Shown in pieces: positions 8,374 to 16,086 of a stretch of DNA of 35,876 nt. Location of the stretch: NCBI GenBank assembly GCA_002484335.1, contig DLJQ01000008.1, positions 253,199 through 289,074 on the forward strand, given 5' to 3'. Numbering within the stretch: position 1 is the stretch's first letter; each line of letters begins with the position of its first letter. Origin of the DNA: Flavobacteriales bacterium UBA7612. Its GTDB lineage: Bacteria > Bacteroidota > Bacteroidia > Flavobacteriales > Weeksellaceae. The position numbers and the translations under genes were made by a program. The notes under the pieces are model-generated. The model was not told the DNA's origin, did no database searches, and saw only the letters and a list, made by a program, of their open reading frames with translations.

Positions 8374-9607
8374 CAAATATCAAGTTCCAGAAGCAAGCAA
8401 AGTAATGAAAGCATTATGGACAGCGGCAGGTGGAGATCCGTATTTATTACAACGCACTACATATAGCGATCAAGTAAAATATTCATGCTTAGGTGGAATT
8501 GTATTCGCTACGGGATTAATGGCAGGTTTATCAGGTGGTTATGCATTTTATACAATTTTTGAACCTAGAGGGAGTGCATTAGATAACCCTATTCACATAA
8601 GTACTGTATTTATGGCTATTATATTTGGTATTTTTTGGGGGCTAATGATTTTTAATTTAGACCGATTTATTGTTGCCGCAACAGGAAAAGGTGATGGTAC
8701 AGAAAAAATTACTTGGGATGAATTAAAAGGTGCTATTCCTAGAATTATCATGGGATGTATTATTGCTATTAGTATTTCTAAACCTATTGAAATTAGAATG
8801 TTTAAAACTGAAATTGACAATAGATTATATGAAAAACAATTAGAAGTACAAAAAGAATTTGAAAAGAAAACAACTGCGAACTTTGAAGAAAGACTAAAAG
8901 TCGTTGAAAATGATTTAGGTAACTTAGAAGTAAAGCGAAAAGATATCATTGATAGAATAAAAAAAGCTGAACAAGCTTATGAAGATAATTTAATGGGAAA
9001 AGCTAATGGTGTTATAGCTGGAAATGGTCCATTAAGTAAAGCTCTTAATGGACAAATAGCTTCACTTAAAAATGAATTATCTAGATTTGAAGAATTAAAT
9101 AAACAAAAATTTGAACAAGCAGATAAAAAGAAAAAAGAAATCCTTATAGAAAAAGATAAAGCATTATCATCAAATGAAAAAGTAGCTAAAGGATTAGATG
9201 GTTTATTAGAACGTATTAAAATTGCACACGAAGTAGCTGGATTTTGGATAACTACTTTTGTAACATTATTATTTTTAGCTATAGAGTTAACTCCTATATT
9301 TTTTAAATTAATGTTAACCAAAACTCCTTATGATTATTTAGCTGAAAATAGAGATGATTTAATAAGAGCATATAATGGTATTGAAGTTAAATACGATTTT
9401 TATGAAGATAAAAAAGGAATTGAAAGACATTTAGTAATAAATCATGAAGCAGATTTAAAAATTTTTGAAAAAATTAAAGAATCAGAAATACAAAAAGAAT
9501 TAACGGATTATGCAATCAATAAATTTAAAGAACACGAAAAAATTAAAATTAATGAAAATCCAAGTGACTATATTCAAAATGTAAAAACTGATGAAAGAGA
9601 AGTTTAA
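8363..9607 (+). CDS. DUF4407 family membrane protein with large coiled coil
   Basis: The N-terminal region matches the DUF4407 pattern: a GGDPYLLQR segment, then TM1 with LGGIVFATGLMAGLSGGYAF (about 33-58), TM2 with FGIFWGLMIFNLDRFIV (about 76-102), and TM3 ending ISKPIEIRMF (about 124-146). Residues about 147-280 form a long charged coiled coil with heptad-like Glu/Lys/Leu spacing, broken near a GNGPLSKALNG stretch. TM4 (about 288-314) returns the chain to the side of the N-terminus, and a 95-residue charged tail follows. If the N-terminus is cytoplasmic, the coiled coil is periplasmic. The family has no assigned biochemical function that I know of. The gene overlaps both neighbours (11 and 17 bases) and is followed by a divergent paralogue with the same layout. 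Confidence 0.85.
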   Translation: MLDNKYQVPEASKVMKALWTAAGGDPYLLQRTTYSDQVKYSCLGGIVFATGLMAGLSGGYAFYTIFEPRGSALDNPIHISTVFMAIIFGIFWGLMIFNLDRFIVAATGKGDGTEKITWDELKGAIPRIIMGCIIAISISKPIEIRMFKTEIDNRLYEKQLEVQKEFEKKTTANFEERLKVVENDLGNLEVKRKDIIDRIKKAEQAYEDNLMGKANGVIAGNGPLSKALNGQIASLKNELSRFEELNKQKFEQADKKKKEILIEKDKALSSNEKVAKGLDGLLERIKIAHEVAGFWITTFVTLLFLAIELTPIFFKLMLTKTPYDYLAENRDDLIRAYNGIEVKYDFYEDKKGIERHLVINHEADLKIFEKIKESEIQKELTDYAINKFKEHEKIKINENPSDYIQNVKTDEREV

Positions 9608-11063
9608 AAAATTTAAAAACTTCTTTTTATTTTTCTCATCAGAAGATTATTACCTTATAAAAGAATATAGAAAAAGTATAGGCAATTCTAAGAAAGATAA
9701 AAAAAAGAAGATAAAATTGGATCTTTATTTTACAATAATTGGTCTACTTGTTTTTTTGCTTTTTATTGGAACTACTTTTAGTTTCATGATATTTGTTTTT
9801 AATACTTTAAAAGGGTATTCTAAATTATTAAGTATACCTATTGGTATATTTTTAGGATTACTTATTGCTAATATTTATTACTTTTTATTATATACTATTA
9901 GTCCAGTAATTTTACCAAAAGCAGACAAAAAAAAGAAAAAAAAGAAAAAAATTCTGGATTTGGATAATAAAGATGAGTTTAATTCTATATTTTCATTTTC
10001 ATTTATTTTTAGATTTTTATTTATTGCTTTTATTGCAATTATAATTTCGCAACCTTTATCTGAATTTGTAATTTTTAATGTTTATCCAGAAAAATATGCT
10101 AAAACTGAAAACTTAGAAATTGAAAGGTATAAAGCAAAAACAATTACTTCTGCTTATATTTTGAAAGATGATTTATTAGTTCAAAAAGAGAAAAAAAATG
10201 TTGAAGAATTCAACTCAAAAATTGAACAAATAATTAATCTTTCAGATTCGGATAAATTGAAGCTTAGTGCTGTAACTTATTTATTCAATCAAAAATATTT
10301 AGCTGATAATGAATTTATTAATCAATTAAAAATTATAAACAAAGAATTATCAGAACAAGGTAAAATCCCACTGCAATCTAGAAATTCAAAAAAATTATCT
10401 TTTATCATACAGAATTCAAAAAATATTATTAATAATGAGATTATAGAAGATAAAGAAAATTTACTATACAATACTAAAATTATATTTGATTCTCCTGAAA
10501 TAAATAAAGCATACAAAAAAGTCCTAAACAATTGGAAATTAATTACCGAAGAAAAATTAATGGCTAATCAAGAAATTCTTAATGTACTTAAAAATAATGC
10601 ATTTTATACTCTAAAATTAAAATTACTATCAAGTGGTAACTTTTTAAGTCAATTGATTAGTATAATTTTCATTGCTATTTTTAGCTCTCCTATCATATTT
10701 AAATATATGATACGCAAAAGGTTTGATTATTATGCTTACAAAGCTAATTTAGAAAAGGAAATAATATCAAATGCTTATAATTTATACATAAAACAACACA
10801 ATGAAATACTAAATTATAAAATTGAAGAAAGTATAACAGATAGTAAATCTAATCTTAAAAATTCACTCGAAATTTTAAAAAAACACAATAAAGAAGCTTA
10901 TTATAAAATTAAAGAAGATATAACATACTACACTTTAAAAAAGCTTCCTATAAATAAATACGAACATTGGGCTGATCCACCATTTAGAACAAAACGTAAA
11001 TCTGAAAAAGTATACAAATCTGAAAAAGATTTATTAAATAAAATTTATCAAGAATGGGAATAA
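9591..11063 (+). CDS. Divergent DUF4407-like paralogue with four TM segments and an extracytoplasmic helical domain
   Basis: I infer paralogy to the preceding protein from shared order. An N-terminal FSSEDYYLIKEYR segment takes the place of GGDPYLLQR. TM1 lies near 46-72, TM2 near 78-106, and TM3 near 130-156 ends ISQPLSEFVIF, the counterpart of ISKPIEIRMF. A long polar helical region (about 160-345) precedes TM4 (about 348-370), and a basic C-terminal tail follows. The loop between TM2 and TM3 is a lysine cluster (residues about 111-119), which by the positive-inside rule puts it in the cytoplasm and the helical domain in the periplasm. The sequence is much more diverged and AT-rich than the first copy. 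It overlaps the upstream gene by 17 bases and the downstream gene by 10. A hetero-oligomer with the first DUF4407 protein is plausible inference. Confidence 0.75.
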   Translation: MKEKFKKFKNFFLFFSSEDYYLIKEYRKSIGNSKKDKKKKIKLDLYFTIIGLLVFLLFIGTTFSFMIFVFNTLKGYSKLLSIPIGIFLGLLIANIYYFLLYTISPVILPKADKKKKKKKKILDLDNKDEFNSIFSFSFIFRFLFIAFIAIIISQPLSEFVIFNVYPEKYAKTENLEIERYKAKTITSAYILKDDLLVQKEKKNVEEFNSKIEQIINLSDSDKLKLSAVTYLFNQKYLADNEFINQLKIINKELSEQGKIPLQSRNSKKLSFIIQNSKNIINNEIIEDKENLLYNTKIIFDSPEINKAYKKVLNNWKLITEEKLMANQEILNVLKNNAFYTLKLKLLSSGNFLSQLISIIFIAIFSSPIIFKYMIRKRFDYYAYKANLEKEIISNAYNLYIKQHNEILNYKIEESITDSKSNLKNSLEILKKHNKEAYYKIKEDITYYTLKKLPINKYEHWADPPFRTKRKSEKVYKSEKDLLNKIYQEWE

Positions 11064-12934
11064 TTATAGGAATAATAGTTATCGTTTTATTCTTGATTTA
11101 TAAGAATAAAACAGATAAAACTAAATCTTCAAACAATACTATTTATAAAAAAAATGAAATATTAGATAATTTAGAAGAAGAATATGATAAGTATGATACT
11201 ACACTTGGTAAAGCCTATAAAGAAATTACAGTTAAAAGAAAATACAATAGAAATACTTTTATAGAAGGTTATTTTACAAGTAAATATAGAGGTGGAATTT
11301 GTAATAAAAAAGATGATAAAAAAGACTTTCGTATAAAGCTTTATATTGTTGAAATTACCCTAACTAATTCTAAAATTTGTAATTGTATAATAGGTAATAA
11401 ATCTATTTGTAATGGTATACATTTAGATAAAGAAAAAAACTTTATAACAGATAAAAGTAATTTATTTAACATTGATGAGATTCAATTACCTGAAGAATAT
11501 ACATTAAATGGTTTTGACAATGAAATTTATAAAATTAAATTAAAAGATCCTAAAATTTTTAATTTTGAGAGTTTAAGACAATTTCATCAATCTGAAGATG
11601 ATGAAGTTTTTGGCGTAATTAATGGGCAAATTAATGGGCATTTATTAGATTATACTTACCAAGATGAAATAATTAGAAAGTATGAGCCTTCTATATATGA
11701 AAGAAGTGAATATACAACTCCTTATACCAGTATTTCTGGAACAAAATTTATTGATTTAAAAGATAATATTATAGAAAATGAATTTGATATTCCTAATCAA
11801 AAAATATTAAAGAATAATAAAGAACAGCTTAAAATAAATACAGGTAAAACATCTATTAAGAAAACAATAAGAAAATCTTATAATAATAAATATTTAAATG
11901 GAGAACTTGGATGTTCCTCAATCTTACTTTGGTTATTAATACTAATTATATCTACTATAATAACTTTTTCATTAATACCTCAACTTAGTTTTATTGTTAT
12001 AATATTTGCTATAATATTTGGATTATACTTATTACCTACTAAGTTCGGTAATTGGTTATTATCGGCTTTATATATTTTTTATGCTTTTTTTATTATAGCG
12101 GCACTCACATTTCCTGTATGGAAAAAAGGAATTAATATAAACTGGGATTGGATTAGATTTCCTAAATATACTATTCAAGATGAAGTTATAAAAGAAAATC
12201 CTATACCAATTATAGAAACAGTTATAGAAAATCAAAAAATTAAAGATCATATTATTGTAAATCATAAAACTTGGGAGGATTATAATGGAAATGTTTATGA
12301 CGGTACTTATAATGTTAAATTATCTGATTTAAGACAATCAAGATCTTATAAATATAATTTACATTTAAGAAATATAACTTCTTATAATCAAGCTATTCAT
12401 CTTTTAAAAGAAAATGATCAAAATAGATTAAATGGTGTTTATGAAATGTTCGATTCTATAAGAAATCATAAGAATCTTAATCAAATAGATTTTGCTAATA
12501 TGATTATCAGCTTTATTCAAGATTTTAAATATAATTTAATTTTACCAAAAGCTTGTGATCCTAAAATTTACAATGATGATTTTATTTCAAACTACTTAAA
12601 TAATAATGAAGGCCCATGTTATCCTAATCAACCCTTTGGAATAAATACTCCAGTAGAGTTTATAGCTAATTCAATCGCTGATTGCGATACAAGAACACTT
12701 GCTATTTATACCATATTATCTCATTACAATTATGATGTTGTCATATTATCAAGTGATTACTATGGACATTCATTATTTGGAATTAATTTACCATACATTG
12801 CAAAATACAAATATCCCTATCATGAAAAACAATATACAATTTTTGAAACTACCGTAGCAAAATCTGTTCCTGGTGCAATATCTAACGAGATATCAAACTT
12901 AAATCACTGGAAAATTACATTAATGTCTAAATAA
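11054..12934 (+). CDS. Polytopic membrane protein with C-terminal transglutaminase-like cysteine-protease domain
   Basis: 626 residues. TM1 lies at 2-18, followed by Lys-rich sequence, so the next domain (about 20-285, with the cysteine-bearing stretch ICNCIIGNKSICNG near 113-126) is probably cytoplasmic. Three closely spaced hydrophobic segments follow (about 288-360), which would put the C-terminal ~260 residues in the periplasm. That domain carries a transglutaminase-like catalytic arrangement: Cys544 in IADCDTRTLAIY, His572 in YYGHSLFG and Glu598 in FETT (Glu instead of the more common Asp). The spacing fits the bacterial transglutaminase-like protease fold; cleavage or crosslinking activity is inferred. 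The gene overlaps the upstream DUF4407-like gene by 10 bases and is 6 bases from the next. The first TM starts at residue 2, so the annotated ATG is probably right. Confidence 0.8.
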   Translation: MGIIIGIIVIVLFLIYKNKTDKTKSSNNTIYKKNEILDNLEEEYDKYDTTLGKAYKEITVKRKYNRNTFIEGYFTSKYRGGICNKKDDKKDFRIKLYIVEITLTNSKICNCIIGNKSICNGIHLDKEKNFITDKSNLFNIDEIQLPEEYTLNGFDNEIYKIKLKDPKIFNFESLRQFHQSEDDEVFGVINGQINGHLLDYTYQDEIIRKYEPSIYERSEYTTPYTSISGTKFIDLKDNIIENEFDIPNQKILKNNKEQLKINTGKTSIKKTIRKSYNNKYLNGELGCSSILLWLLILIISTIITFSLIPQLSFIVIIFAIIFGLYLLPTKFGNWLLSALYIFYAFFIIAALTFPVWKKGININWDWIRFPKYTIQDEVIKENPIPIIETVIENQKIKDHIIVNHKTWEDYNGNVYDGTYNVKLSDLRQSRSYKYNLHLRNITSYNQAIHLLKENDQNRLNGVYEMFDSIRNHKNLNQIDFANMIISFIQDFKYNLILPKACDPKIYNDDFISNYLNNNEGPCYPNQPFGINTPVEFIANSIADCDTRTLAIYTILSHYNYDVVILSSDYYGHSLFGINLPYIAKYKYPYHEKQYTIFETTVAKSVPGAISNEISNLNHWKITLMSK

Positions 12935-12940
12935 AAAAAT

Positions 12941-13417
12941 ATGAACATAACAACAATTATAATTTTATCATTATCAATAGTCTTTGGATTAATTACAACA
13001 CTTTTCATTTCTAAAATAATATTAAGTAGAATTGACTTCAAAGAAAATGAAAAAGTAGGTATGTATTTTAAATATTCATCATTTTTAATTGGATCAACAA
13101 TTTTATTAAAAATATGTTTAGAAAATATTGTATACACTTCAGATATTCTAGTTTCTAAAAATTTTAATTTTAAAAATTTAGAATTTTATAAATTAACTCT
13201 AATTTATTTTATAATCTATTATTTCTTAATTATTATTATAAATTTTATATCAAATAAACTACGCTTAATAATTATATCAAATGACCATGAGAATGGAAAT
13301 CTAAAACATATAATAGCGAGTATTCTTTTTATTGCAATATGTTTTTTAAATATTTCATTACTTGAAATGATACTAAATTATTACAAACCAACTGTTGAAA
13401 CACAATTTTATAGATAA
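12941..13417 (+). CDS. Small four-TM membrane protein (possibly DUF350/YjfL-like)
   Basis: 158 residues almost entirely made of four hydrophobic helices (about 4-28, 44-66, 84-108, 122-146). Two halves show weak similarity in layout: each has a helix, a short charged loop with Gly/Asn (DFKENEKVGMYF; SNDHENGNLKHI) and a second helix starting soon after. That two-repeat pattern recalls the DUF350/YjfL family, but identity is too low for me to assign it. It sits 6 bases after the transglutaminase-like gene and its stop overlaps the next start (TAATG at 13415-13419), so it is co-translated within the cassette. Confidence 0.65.
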   Translation: MNITTIIILSLSIVFGLITTLFISKIILSRIDFKENEKVGMYFKYSSFLIGSTILLKICLENIVYTSDILVSKNFNFKNLEFYKLTLIYFIIYYFLIIIINFISNKLRLIIISNDHENGNLKHIIASILFIAICFLNISLLEMILNYYKPTVETQFYR

Positions 13418-14079
13418 TGTATAAATTTTTTTCTTTAATTCTTCTAATTATACTTTCAAGTTGTGGAGAATCAAATTCAAATGTAAAATATAGCTCAAAT
13501 ACTGATTACGTAACTCCGAATAATGGTGATTTATCTTTTGATAATTCATATGTTGATTCTTCTACAATAACTAAAGAAATTGTACCTGAAAAAAATCCTA
13601 AAGAGATTTTAGAAGAGCAGGGATGGAAATCAACTGAGATTAATAATGGACAAATGTCTTCATGCTATAATTTTAAGCAGAAAAAAGGTAAAGTAGACAA
13701 CAGTTTGAAAATTACTGTTGGCAATGGTACTGACGTTGTTATTAAATTAATGGATGTAAATACTAATAAATGTATAAGATACGTATTTATTAATAGAAAT
13801 ACTACTTACTCTATTCGTAACATTCCAGAAGGACAATATTATTTAAAAATAGCTTATGGTAAAAATTGGTATTCTAAAACAGAAAATGGAAAATGTATAG
13901 GTAAATTTATCGAGAATGCTATCTACGAAAAAGGTAAAGATAAAATCGACTTTAATATAATACATTCTTATGATGGTTATCAAATTCCAAGCTATGAATT
14001 AGAATTAGATGTTATTTCTTCTGATATTGTTAATTCTTTTAATTCTACTACTATTTCTGAAGAAAGCTTTAATAACTAA
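13417..14079 (+). CDS. Lipoprotein with C-terminal beta-sandwich-like domain
   Basis: The signal is MYKFFSLILLIILSSCGES; Cys16 in LSSC is the lipobox cysteine, so the mature protein (about 205 residues) should be membrane-anchored in the envelope. A Ser/Asn-rich linker follows to about residue 55. The C-terminal part (about 95-215) has the pattern V-x-N-G-T-x-V-V-I-K-L-x-D, then IPEGQYYLKIAYGKNWY, then a Tyr-x-Lys-x-x-Asp-x-Ile-x-Phe element and a final strand. This resembles an unnamed beta-rich domain I recall from many bacterial hypothetical proteins (a 'VKL-D...GK...VP-G-Y-LKYA-G--WYG' pattern). No catalytic residues are evident. It is the last gene of the cassette. A structural or ligand-binding role outside the inner membrane is inferred. 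Confidence 0.75.
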   Translation: MYKFFSLILLIILSSCGESNSNVKYSSNTDYVTPNNGDLSFDNSYVDSSTITKEIVPEKNPKEILEEQGWKSTEINNGQMSSCYNFKQKKGKVDNSLKITVGNGTDVVIKLMDVNTNKCIRYVFINRNTTYSIRNIPEGQYYLKIAYGKNWYSKTENGKCIGKFIENAIYEKGKDKIDFNIIHSYDGYQIPSYELELDVISSDIVNSFNSTTISEESFNN

Positions 14080-14250
14080 ATATCAAAACATTTTTTTGCG
14101 ATTAAATAAAAATAATCTAACATAAGTCTTAATACCATTCTTATTTTTCAATTTATAAAATAGTTTATCCTAAAGATAAAAACGATTGATATTCTTTTAT
14201 TTTAAGCTTATTTTAAAGATTTTTAAATTTTGTTAAAGGTCATAAAAACT

Positions 14251-14277
14251 GATTTCCACTTCAATCGCTATTGCAAT
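14251..14277 (+). repeat. Solitary right end of the intergenic repeat; right-hand direct repeat of the cassette
   Basis: It reads GATTTCCACTTCAATC, then G, then CTATTGCAAT. Positions 7670-7696 are identical except for T in place of the G. No left half (GGGCAAT segment and first stem arm) is present in the 170 bases between the cassette and this point, so it is a fragment or junction rather than a full copy. Confidence 0.7.
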
Positions 14278-14293
14278 GTAAAATTTAAAAAAT

Positions 14294-14373
14294 GCGTTAA
14301 GGATTGTAATGAAAATCCTTTTTCTTCAGAAAAAAATTGTAATGGAAATCTTGTGCCGTAGATAACGCCCAAA
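14294..14373 (-). repeat. Intergenic structured repeat, copy D (GCGTT/AACGC type, inverted)
   Basis: On the minus strand it opens TTTGGGCGTTATC and closes CCTTAACGCATT, with the GCGTT/AACGC terminal inverted repeat of copy B. The inner stem is a short A/T-rich hairpin around TTTTTCTGAAGAAAAAGG. The solitary right end plus this inverted copy mirror the A/B arrangement at 1972-2257. The rest of the 14080-14250 spacer is AT-rich and holds nothing I can identify. Confidence 0.65.
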
Positions 14374-14397
14374 TCTAAAATTATTACAGTATAAACT

Positions 14398-14426
14398 AAG
14401 AACTTATTCTTTAAGAATAAGTTCTT
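14398..14426. terminator. Strong palindromic hairpin between the converging cassette and ccoG
   Basis: AAGAACTTATTCTT (14398-14411) pairs with AAGAATAAGTTCTT (14413-14426), an almost loop-less palindrome, so in practice a TTAA-type loop forms at its centre. It lies 22 bases past the ccoG stop and could end ccoG transcription or both converging transcripts. No clean T tract follows on either strand, so termination is probable rather than certain. Confidence 0.5.
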
Positions 14427-14447
14427 GTTAATATTCATTATTTATAT

Positions 14448-15899
14448 CTAAAAAGGAGCCATAAAGCTTATGACATAACTATCAATTTCTTTTCCATTTT
14501 TATCTTTTATTTCCAAATCAATAGGAACTTTATAAGATGTTAAATCTTTTCTAGGGATTTTAATTTTTATTAATCCTTGTTTTAATTTTCCTTTATCTAG
14601 AGAAATAAATTGATGATCTTCATTCAAAATTTCAGCTTTCCCATCTCGAAACGTTTTTACATCAACTGTCAATTTATAGGTATGATTAGTTTTATTCATT
14701 AAGTTATATTGAAGTGTATTTGTAATATATTCACCTTCTACAGAAAAATCTTTTCCTGGAACCTGTAAAAATTTAACCTCTACATCACTTCTATTCACCA
14801 TAAATGAAGTCATGGCAACAAGCATTAGAATTAGAGCTGCAGAAAAAGCAACTAATCTTGCATTAATTTTAAATGGAGTACCTTGAGATATGTTTTCTTC
14901 TGATGCAAATTTTACTAACCCTGTAGGGAAACCTACTTTAGACATCACATCATCGCAGGCATCCATACAAGCTGTACAATTGACACATTCTAATTGAGAA
15001 CCATTTCTTATATCTATACCAGTTGGACAAACAGCAACACATTGTCCACAATCAATACAATCTCCTTTTCCAAGTTCTTTTCTATCTTCATTTTTTCTAA
15101 ATTTAGAACGCCCAATTTTTCCTTCTCCACGAACATAATCATAAGAAACTTGCATAGTTTTTTTATCGACTAAAACACCTTGAAAACGTCCATAAGGACA
15201 AACCAAAGTACATGCTTGTTCTCTGAACCATGCAAAAACAAAGTAGAATAAACCACTGAAGATAATCATACCTAAAAACATCGTAAAATGTTCAAAAGGT
15301 CCATCTAAGATATATTGAATTAAAACATCTGCACCTAACATATAAGCCAAGAATACATTGGTAAAAAATAAAGAAATAATTGCGAAAATTAACCATTTAC
15401 TTCCTCGTTTAATAATTTTTTCTTCATTCCATTCTTGTTTATCAAGTCGCATTTGTTTGTTTCTATCACCTTCTATTAAAAATTCTATTTTACGGAAGAT
15501 AAATTCTAGAAAAATAGTTTGTGGACAGAGCCAGCCACAAAATAATCTTCCATATACAGTTGTGAATATGATAATAAATACAACACTTACAATCATACCG
15601 ATAGCTAATAGAAAGAAATCTGTTGTAAAAAAAGGATATCCGAAAAGTATAAAAATAGTATTAAATACATCAAACTTAAAAATAGGATTACCATTTGGTA
15701 ATTTTATAAACGGAAGTACAACAAGAGATAATAAAAGTATTGTTGATACTATTTGACGATAGTTTGTGTATTTACCTGAAGGTTTTTTTGCATATATCCA
15801 TTTTCTAGTACCTTGTTTGTCCATTGTGGCAACTTCGGTTCTGAATTTTTCATTCTCCTCTGTAACTAGAGTTTCATTCCAATCATTCATAATATCCAT
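14448..15899 (-). CDS. ccoG: Cytochrome c oxidase accessory protein CcoG
   Basis: Inner-membrane iron-sulfur protein needed for assembly of cbb3-type cytochrome c oxidase, probably by reducing copper for the CuB site. Several TM segments lie in the first half, with RLFCGWLCPQTIF and EQACTLVCPYGRFQG, the paired CxxxCP-type signatures of this NapH-like family. Two 4Fe-4S ferredoxin motifs follow (CIDCGQCVAVCP, then CVNCTACMDAC), then one more TM and an extracytoplasmic Ig-like tail (about 380-483). The length (483) is normal. The gene stands alone: no ccoNOP, ccoI or ccoS genes are in the window, so its oxidase partners must be elsewhere. An alternative ATG three codons downstream (MNDWNE) is possible. 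Confidence 0.95.
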   Translation of the reverse strand: MDIMNDWNETLVTEENEKFRTEVATMDKQGTRKWIYAKKPSGKYTNYRQIVSTILLLSLVVLPFIKLPNGNPIFKFDVFNTIFILFGYPFFTTDFFLLAIGMIVSVVFIIIFTTVYGRLFCGWLCPQTIFLEFIFRKIEFLIEGDRNKQMRLDKQEWNEEKIIKRGSKWLIFAIISLFFTNVFLAYMLGADVLIQYILDGPFEHFTMFLGMIIFSGLFYFVFAWFREQACTLVCPYGRFQGVLVDKKTMQVSYDYVRGEGKIGRSKFRKNEDRKELGKGDCIDCGQCVAVCPTGIDIRNGSQLECVNCTACMDACDDVMSKVGFPTGLVKFASEENISQGTPFKINARLVAFSAALILMLVAMTSFMVNRSDVEVKFLQVPGKDFSVEGEYITNTLQYNLMNKTNHTYKLTVDVKTFRDGKAEILNEDHQFISLDKGKLKQGLIKIKIPRKDLTSYKVPIDLEIKDKNGKEIDSYVISFMAPF

Positions 15900-15909
15900 T
15901 ATATATGGA

Positions 15910-15917
15910 CAAAGTTA
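15910..15917 (-). promoter_or_regulatory. Candidate -7 box (TAACTTTG) for ccoG
   Basis: A TAACTTTG on the minus strand, 10 bases upstream of the ccoG start, fits the phylum -7 consensus; transcription would begin just before the ATG, giving a nearly leaderless mRNA. No TTG is found at 19-20 bases spacing. The same octamer precedes the TerC-family gene and the small lipoprotein gene at 18774. Confidence 0.4.
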
Positions 15918-15992
15918 CTTGTTATAGGTAGCTTTAGTTTGGTACTATTTCTAGATATTGTGGTACTAATTATGGGTATTGTTATAAACGAC

Positions 15993-16044
15993 CATAGTTC
16001 TATCAAATTCTTCAAATGAAATTCGAAAAATTAATAGAACTATG
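15993..16044. repeat. Inverted repeat with 11-bp perfect arms downstream of the TonB receptor gene
   Basis: CATAGTTCTAT (15993-16003) pairs with ATAGAACTATG (16034-16044) across a 30-base loop. It lies 43 bases past the TonB receptor stop and upstream of ccoG, so it may be a terminator or RNA-stabilising stem for the receptor transcript. No T tract follows on the minus strand. Confidence 0.45.
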
Positions 16045-16086
16045 ATCTAAAATAAGATATAATTGAGGTAAACTATAACATAATTA

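Larger units (their letters stand above)
7697..14250 (+). other. Candidate inserted accessory cassette between 27-bp direct repeats
   Basis: The segment holds six same-strand genes with overlaps of 11, 17, 10 and 1 bases and one gap of 6 bases, i.e. a single translationally coupled operon. It is bracketed by direct repeats at 7670-7696 and 14251-14277 that differ at one of 27 positions. Without it, bshA (+) and ccoG (-) would converge around a repeat pair like those at 1972-2257. There is no integrase, transposase or tRNA, so the mechanism of any insertion is unknown. The direct repeats are members of a dispersed repeat family, so coincidence is possible. Confidence 0.45.

Noticed and set aside
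8593..9321. Two minus-strand open frames (118 and 114 codons) opposite the DUF4407 gene
   Set aside because: Antisense to the coiled-coil protein; their Ser/Asn/Phe-rich content is what the complement of Lys/Glu/Leu codons gives. No start context or family pattern.
9927..9951. Lysine-coding A-rich stretch in the second DUF4407-like gene as another slippage site
   Set aside because: The frame stays open on both sides, the run is broken by G at intervals, and the lysines fit a cytoplasmic loop between TM2 and TM3.
8363..11063. Relation of the DUF4407 pair to the ZorA/MotA-type motor of Zorya defence
   Set aside because: Both are membrane proteins with long coiled coils, but the TM arrangement (three TM, coiled coil, one TM) and motifs differ, and no ZorB-like peptidoglycan-binding protein is present.
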